NCBI RefSeq assembly: GCF_000218545.1
Contig: NC_015671.1
Span: 3,410,001-3,474,000, forward strand
Direction: 5' to 3'
DNA length: 64,000 bases
From: Cellulomonas gilvus ATCC 13127
GTDB lineage: Bacteria; Actinomycetota; Actinomycetes; Actinomycetales; Cellulomonadaceae
Below, in pieces: positions 60,200-64,000 of this stretch. Each line of letters opens with the position of its first letter. Position 1 is the first letter of the stretch. The notes under the pieces are model-generated. The model searched no databases and was not told where the DNA came from. It saw only the letters and a program-made list of their open reading frames with translations. A program made the translations under genes and the position numbers.

Positions 60200-60790
60200 T
60201 CAGCGCTTGTAGACCCAGTGCCACGGCTCGCGCGGTGTGTCCTCCTCGAAGCCGAACTGCCCGGCGTGGGACCGCATCCAGGCTTGGGCGCGGTCGCCCA
60301 GCCCGAGGTCGAGCGCGAGTCCCCAGCCGTGCGGGCTGGTCCCGGGCACGGCCGCGAGGCCGCCCTGCGAGTACAAGCCCTTGCGCGCCGCGACATCCAC
60401 CTGCGCCTCGTAGGACCGGTAGGAGTCGGTGATGCCGATCTGGACCCCGTCGCGCCGCGCCGCGGCCAGGAGCTGCTCGAACGCCTGCGCCGCCGGCGCC
60501 CACAGCCGGTGCCCGGTCGAGCCGACCGTGGCGAGTGCGTCCGCCGGGATCCGGCCGTTGCCGTAGCGGGCCAGGTCAGCCGGGACGCCGTCGGCGTTGC
60601 GGACGCTCGTCGGCACGCTCGTCTGCGTTGTCGGCGGTGCCGTCGCGACCTCGCGCGTCACGGCCGACGCCAGCGCGTCGGCGAACGTCCGGGCGCTCGC
60701 CGACGGTGCCGCGGCGGGCGCCGGGCTCATGGTCGCCAGGTTGCTGCGGATGTCGGCGATGCGCTGGGTGATACCGGTCATCGAGTCCAC
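60200..60790 (-). CDS. M15 family D-alanyl-D-alanine carboxypeptidase-like peptidase (VanY-like)
   Basis: 196-aa zinc peptidase. Zinc ligands His154 and Asp161 in SPHGWGLALD and His191 in EPWHW, catalytic Glu188, plus SYRSYEAQ before them; all are present. The first 50 residues (GITQRIADIRSNLA...) form a helical segment without a signal peptide, resembling M15 proteins of flagellar clusters that are exported by another route. It would trim peptidoglycan peptides. GAGGAGG is 5 bases before the GTG at 60790. Confidence 0.87.
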   Translation of the reverse strand: MDSMTGITQRIADIRSNLATMSPAPAAAPSASARTFADALASAVTREVATAPPTTQTSVPTSVRNADGVPADLARYGNGRIPADALATVGSTGHRLWAPAAQAFEQLLAAARRDGVQIGITDSYRSYEAQVDVAARKGLYSQGGLAAVPGTSPHGWGLALDLGLGDRAQAWMRSHAGQFGFEEDTPREPWHWVYKR

Positions 60791-60902
60791 GCGGACCTCC
60801 TCACGCCATGCCCATCGGCGGGCGGTGCGCACTGTTGACCGGACGGGCGCTCCTTCGCAGGACCCTCACACGGCCCGCGCCCACTCCGCGGCGCGGTGCC
60901 GG

Positions 60903-61307
60903 TCAGGCCGGGCCCGCCTCCATGATCTGCTTGAGCCGCGCGAGGTCGGCGGTGACCAGCTGCTCGTCGCGGTCGAGCTCGTCGTCGGTCATGCCCGCGC
61001 CGCGGCGCAGCGTGAACACGACCTCGCTCTGGTCGCCGACGGCGAGCACCCGCAGCGGCACGTCGACGACCTCACCGGTCGGGGTCACCACCCGGTGGTC
61101 GAGCACGCCCAGGTCGTTGTGGGGGGCGAACGTCACCTGCACGCGCCCGTGCGGGGTCTCGACGAACCACGCGTCGTCGACGCGGTGCACCTCGGTGCCC
61201 AGCCCGGGCGCCCAGCGCGGCAGGTTCGCGGGGTCCGCCACGAACGCGTAGACCTCCTGCTGCGGGCGGGCGACGAACACGCTCAGGTGCCGCGACTCGT
61301 GGGTCAT
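60903..61307 (-). CDS. SRPBCC (START/Bet v1-like) family protein
   Basis: 134-aa small helix-grip protein. SVFVARPQQEVYAFVADPANLPRWAPGL is the typical N-terminal block (in parts), ending with a long C-terminal helix (LDRDEQLVTADLARLKQIME). Binds hydrophobic ligands in general; specific role unknown. CAGCCT 6 bases before the ATG fits the leaderless pattern. Divergent from the OsmC gene. Confidence 0.85.
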   Translation of the reverse strand: MTHESRHLSVFVARPQQEVYAFVADPANLPRWAPGLGTEVHRVDDAWFVETPHGRVQVTFAPHNDLGVLDHRVVTPTGEVVDVPLRVLAVGDQSEVVFTLRRGAGMTDDELDRDEQLVTADLARLKQIMEAGPA

Positions 61308-61430
61308 CGGCCCAGGCTGCCACGCCTCGCACGTCGGCACGCGGCGACTCTGGCGCGCAGGGCCACCGCCGCTCAGACTGGGCACATCCCGGCGGCGCCC
61401 TCCGGCCCGCCCGTGGGAAGGAGCGCCCGC

Positions 61431-61850
61431 GTGGAGTACACGGCCTCGGTCCGCACCGGCGCGGACGGTCACGACGTCACCGTCGGAGTCGGCGGGCAGG
61501 ACCGCACGCTCACGCTGCCCGCGCGCGAGGGCAGCTCGGGCTCGGCCGTCAGCGGCGGTGAGCTGCTGTTCCTCGCGCTCGCCACCTGCTGCGCCAACGA
61601 CGTGTTCCGGGAGGCCGCCAGCCGGTCCCTGCCCGTCGAGTCCGTCGCGGTCGAGGTCACGGGCCAGTTCGACGCACCCGGCGCCCGGGCGCGGGACGTG
61701 ACGTACCGCGTCAGCGTCGTCTCCCCCGCGCCCGAGGACCAGGTGCGCGCGCTCGTCGCGCACGTCGACGCGATCGCCGAGGTGCACGGCTCATTGCGCC
61801 ACGGGACGCCGGTGACGCTCACGGACGTCGACGTCCGTGGCACCGCGTAG
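61431..61850 (+). CDS. OsmC family peroxiredoxin-like protein
   Basis: 139-aa OsmC/Ohr-superfamily protein. SGGELLFLALATCCANDVFREA contains the conserved Cys pair region; PVESVAVEVTGQFD follows. The first conserved Cys of hydroperoxide-reducing OsmC is here in ATCC; the second typical Cys near the C-terminus is missing, so this may belong to the YhfA-like subgroup. GGAAGGAG precedes the GTG. Confidence 0.82.
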   Translation: MEYTASVRTGADGHDVTVGVGGQDRTLTLPAREGSSGSAVSGGELLFLALATCCANDVFREAASRSLPVESVAVEVTGQFDAPGARARDVTYRVSVVSPAPEDQVRALVAHVDAIAEVHGSLRHGTPVTLTDVDVRGTA

Positions 61851-61903
61851 CGGCGCCCGGTATTCGGGAGACCGCCCGCGCGGCGGCCCGCTAGCGTGCC
61901 GGG

Positions 61904-62887
61904 ATGCACGACGAGACGACGCCCAGCCCGCGCGCCGCGGTCCCGCACCGGGGCACGGCCTCCCGCCCGCGCTGGCACGCCCTGCCCGACGCGGTGCGCG
62001 CGGCGGTCGAGTCCCGCGCGGGCGCCGCGGTGCTCGACGCCGCGTCGCAGGACGGCGGCTTCACCGAGGGCTTCGCGAGCCGCCTGCGGCTCGGCGACGG
62101 CCGCCGCCTCTTCGTGAAGGCCGCATCCGCGTCCCGCGGGGAGCACGCCCACCACGCGTATCGACACGAGGCGGTCGTGGCCGCGGTCCTGCCGACGAGC
62201 GTCCCGGCTCCGCGCCTGCTGTGGAGCCTCGACGTGGGCGACTGGGTCGTGCTGGCGTTCGAGGACGTCGAGGCCACGGCGCCGCACCGCCCGTGGCGTC
62301 CCGACGAGCTGGCCGCGGTGCTCGCCGCGCTCGGCGACCTGGCGGAGGTGCTGACCCCGGCCCCCGGGGCGCTGCTCCCGCTCGGCACGACGGCCGACCT
62401 GGACCCCGAGCTCAGCTTCTGGCGCCGGTGCGCGGCGGGCGACGCCGACGCCGCGCTGGTGCCCGCTCCCTGGCGCGCACGGATCGACGAGCTCGCCGCG
62501 CTCGAGGGCCGGTGGGCGCAGGCCGCCGCGGGCGACTCCGCGGTGCACTTCGACCTGCGCGACGACAACATCCTGCTCGCCGACGACGGGCGGGTGCTGG
62601 TGTGCGACTGGAACTGGGTCCAGCTCGCGGCGCCGTGGGTGGACCTGATCGGCCTGCTCATCAGCGTGCACGGCGACGGCCTGGACGCCGAGCACGTCGT
62701 CGCGACGCACGCGCTCACGCGTGACGTCCCGCACGCCTCGATCGACGCGTTCCTCGTCGCGCTCGCCGGGTACTTCGTCGGCGCGGCGGCCAGCCCTCCT
62801 GTGCCCACGTCGCCGTGGCTGCGCGTGCACCAGGCGTGGGCGCGTGACGCCGGCCTCGACTGGCTCGCCGCACGGCTGGCCCGCTGA
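61904..62887 (+). CDS. aminoglycoside phosphotransferase-like (APH) kinase
   Basis: 327-aa protein-kinase-fold phosphotransferase. The catalytic loop VHFDLRDDN (HxDxxxxN) and metal-binding VCDWNWVQ are intact; the lysine in LFVKAAS and RHEAVV helix Glu complete the ATP site. Small-molecule substrate unknown; resistance is not implied. TAGCGT 6 bases before the ATG indicates leaderless transcription. Codon use is native. Confidence 0.87.
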   Translation: MHDETTPSPRAAVPHRGTASRPRWHALPDAVRAAVESRAGAAVLDAASQDGGFTEGFASRLRLGDGRRLFVKAASASRGEHAHHAYRHEAVVAAVLPTSVPAPRLLWSLDVGDWVVLAFEDVEATAPHRPWRPDELAAVLAALGDLAEVLTPAPGALLPLGTTADLDPELSFWRRCAAGDADAALVPAPWRARIDELAALEGRWAQAAAGDSAVHFDLRDDNILLADDGRVLVCDWNWVQLAAPWVDLIGLLISVHGDGLDAEHVVATHALTRDVPHASIDAFLVALAGYFVGAAASPPVPTSPWLRVHQAWARDAGLDWLAARLAR

Positions 62888-62905
62888 ACCCGGCCGGGCT
62901 CGGCC

Positions 62906-63199
62906 TCAGCCGGGCCCGGCGGGCAGGCCGTCGACGACGTACCGGCGCTCGATCCCCGCAGTCGCGCGGCCCCAGTCGCTGGCCGCGACGCGGGCCTGGT
63001 GCGCACGGAACGCGGCCTCGTCGGTGAACCGCTCCTGCACGGCCCAGACCAGCGGGTCGCCGGTGCGCTCCACCGTGAAGGCGAGGCAGCCCGGCTCGTC
63101 GTGCGTCAGGGCGACGTGCGCGGGCAGGTGCTCGGCGACGACGCGGGCCTCGTCGTGATCCGCGCACACCAGGTGCCCGGACAGACGCACCTCAGCCAT
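62906..63199 (-). CDS. antibiotic biosynthesis monooxygenase (ABM) domain protein
   Basis: 97-aa ferredoxin-like dimeric protein. AEHLPAHVALTHDEPGCLAF and VQERFTDEAAFRAHQARVAAS are the ABM/YgiN pattern. Cofactor-free quinol oxidation or heme handling are family roles; no choice can be made. Short convergent gap (18 bases) to the APH gene. Confidence 0.85.
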   Translation of the reverse strand: MAEVRLSGHLVCADHDEARVVAEHLPAHVALTHDEPGCLAFTVERTGDPLVWAVQERFTDEAAFRAHQARVAASDWGRATAGIERRYVVDGLPAGPG

Positions 63200-63219
63200 G
63201 CGGGTGAGGCTACCGACCG

Positions 63220-63999
63220 TCAGCTCGCGGCCCCCCGCAGCGTCCCGGTGACGTCGACGGGCGAGATCACCAGGCAGACGACCTCGTGGTCACCCGCCCG
63301 CCAGCCGACCCCCCGCGGGTAGAGGTAGTAGTAGGTCAGCTCCGACTGCTCGATCGGCAGGCCCACGAAGCGCTCGAACTCGGTCGCGCAGAACGCGTCG
63401 GCGGTCGTCTCGAGCTCCTCCACACCGGGATAGGAGTCACCGGGCAGGTCCTTCACCGCGTACACCTCGCCCCCGTGCGACGTCGAGCACGCCACCTCGG
63501 GCAACGTGGGCGCGGTGCCGTCGTCGAGCTCGCCGTCCGCGCTGATCCTGACGCAGTCGCCGACCGCATACGTGGACGCCGCTCCGGCCTTCAGCGCGTA
63601 GACGGCCCCGACGATCTGCAGGACGAGCCAGATGGGGCCGATCACGACCGCCGCGATCGCCATGCCCCGACCCTTGGCCCGGCCGTCCCGCGTCCGCCTG
63701 ATGCCCATGATCCCGAAGATGATGGCCAGCACCGAGCCGCCGAGGAGGCTCAGGATGAAACCCGCCACGGCGAACCCGTCCTGCTTCGGCGGTGCGGCGT
63801 ACCCGGGGCCGTAGCCACCCGGACCGTAGCCGGGCGGGCCGTACGGTCCGTATCCCGGAGGCGGCGTCGCGCCGTACGGCGGCACCTGCGGGTAGGCGGT
63901 CGTCGGCTGGCCGGGGTAGGGCTGCGGGTGGCCGGAGGGGTAAGGCCGCGGGGGGCCCGAGGGGTAGGGCTGTGGGTGGCCGGGCGGCGGTGACGCCAC
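63220..63999 (-). CDS. DUF4190 + septum-formation domain membrane protein, near window edge
   Basis: Visible 259 aa. The N-terminal ~75 residues are a low-complexity Pro/Tyr/Gly-rich tail (repeats like PYPSG). Two membrane helices with a DUF4190 pattern follow (FAVAGFILSLLGGSVLAIIFGIMG, MAIAAVVIGPIWLVLQIVGAVY). An extracellular C-terminal septum-formation-type domain carries conserved cysteines (VGDCVR, EVACSTSHGGEVYAV, FCATEFERFVG). It may start at the GTG at 63999 or extend beyond the window. Role in cell division is only suggested by the family name. Confidence 0.78.
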   Translation of the reverse strand: MASPPPGHPQPYPSGPPRPYPSGHPQPYPGQPTTAYPQVPPYGATPPPGYGPYGPPGYGPGGYGPGYAAPPKQDGFAVAGFILSLLGGSVLAIIFGIMGIRRTRDGRAKGRGMAIAAVVIGPIWLVLQIVGAVYALKAGAASTYAVGDCVRISADGELDDGTAPTLPEVACSTSHGGEVYAVKDLPGDSYPGVEELETTADAFCATEFERFVGLPIEQSELTYYYLYPRGVGWRAGDHEVVCLVISPVDVTGTLRGAAS

Positions 64000-64000
64000 G

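Noticed and set aside
61904-62887. APH-type gene as an antibiotic-resistance determinant
   Set aside because: The family is broad, codon use is native and there is no mobile element; nothing in the sequence points to a drug substrate.

Overview
The window looks like chromosomal DNA of a high-GC actinobacterium, most likely Cellulomonas or a close relative. The grounds are very high GC, strong third-position GC in every real gene, and two secreted CBM2-bearing polysaccharide hydrolases (a GH74 xyloglucanase and a GH10 xylanase) scattered among housekeeping genes. I see no insertion sequence, prophage, CRISPR array, rRNA or tRNA. About 67 protein genes are supported and the two edge genes are incomplete or possibly incomplete. 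Names come from reading translations and motifs by eye; no database search was run.

Layout. 1-5.6 kb: aromatic aminotransferase (cut by the edge), a small membrane protein, then a five-gene minus-strand MoxR/DUF58/DUF4129 operon whose junctions are mostly ATGA overlaps. 5.7-8.3 kb: purB and an unrecognised gene. 8.4-16.6 kb: tetrapyrrole block, with hemA divergent from hemE-hemY and then hemC-hemD-hemB-hemL; the two starts at the divergence are only 45 bp apart. 16.6-22.4 kb: sulfur block with a TauE/SafE carrier, two tandem Rrf2 regulators and a sulfate ABC transporter (sbp-cysT-cysW-cysA). 22.6-24.7 kb: OatA-type acyltransferase. 24.7-27.8 kb: csoR-copZ-copA copper operon with a clear CsoR operator. 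27.8-33.2 kb: ABC-2 exporter, a CPBP-type membrane protein and an 862-residue pseudokinase/flippase-like membrane protein. 33.2-33.6 kb: a canonical-looking c-di-GMP-I (GEMM-I) riboswitch ahead of a 51-codon ORF. 33.7-42.6 kb: oxidoreductases, a lipoprotein PBP and small enzymes. 42.7-45.5 kb: GH74. 45.7-48.6 kb: DUF4397 protein, class F sortase, ECF sigma factor and zinc anti-sigma factor in one operon. 48.6-50.1 kb: DUF4386 membrane protein and divergent TetR regulator with two matching operators between them. 50.1-54.2 kb: type VII-secretion-like small operon, then a YdjG/YdjI-like pair. 54.3-64 kb: a kinase-GNAT fusion, GH10 xylanase, P450, DUF305 lipoprotein, M15 peptidase and assorted stress or small-molecule enzymes.

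Common thread. Many transcription units appear leaderless: a -10 hexamer of the form nAnnnT lies 6-8 bases before the start codon and there is no ribosome-binding site. I used this to choose several starts. Genes inside operons or with longer leaders carry clear GGAGG-type sites instead.

Most interesting: the riboswitch-small ORF unit, the sortase/ECF module whose sortase lacks the usual arginine after the cysteine, the tandem Rrf2 pair with operator-like repeats in the sulfate leader, the kinase-acetyltransferase fusion, and the operator-like palindromes upstream of the two hydrolase genes.
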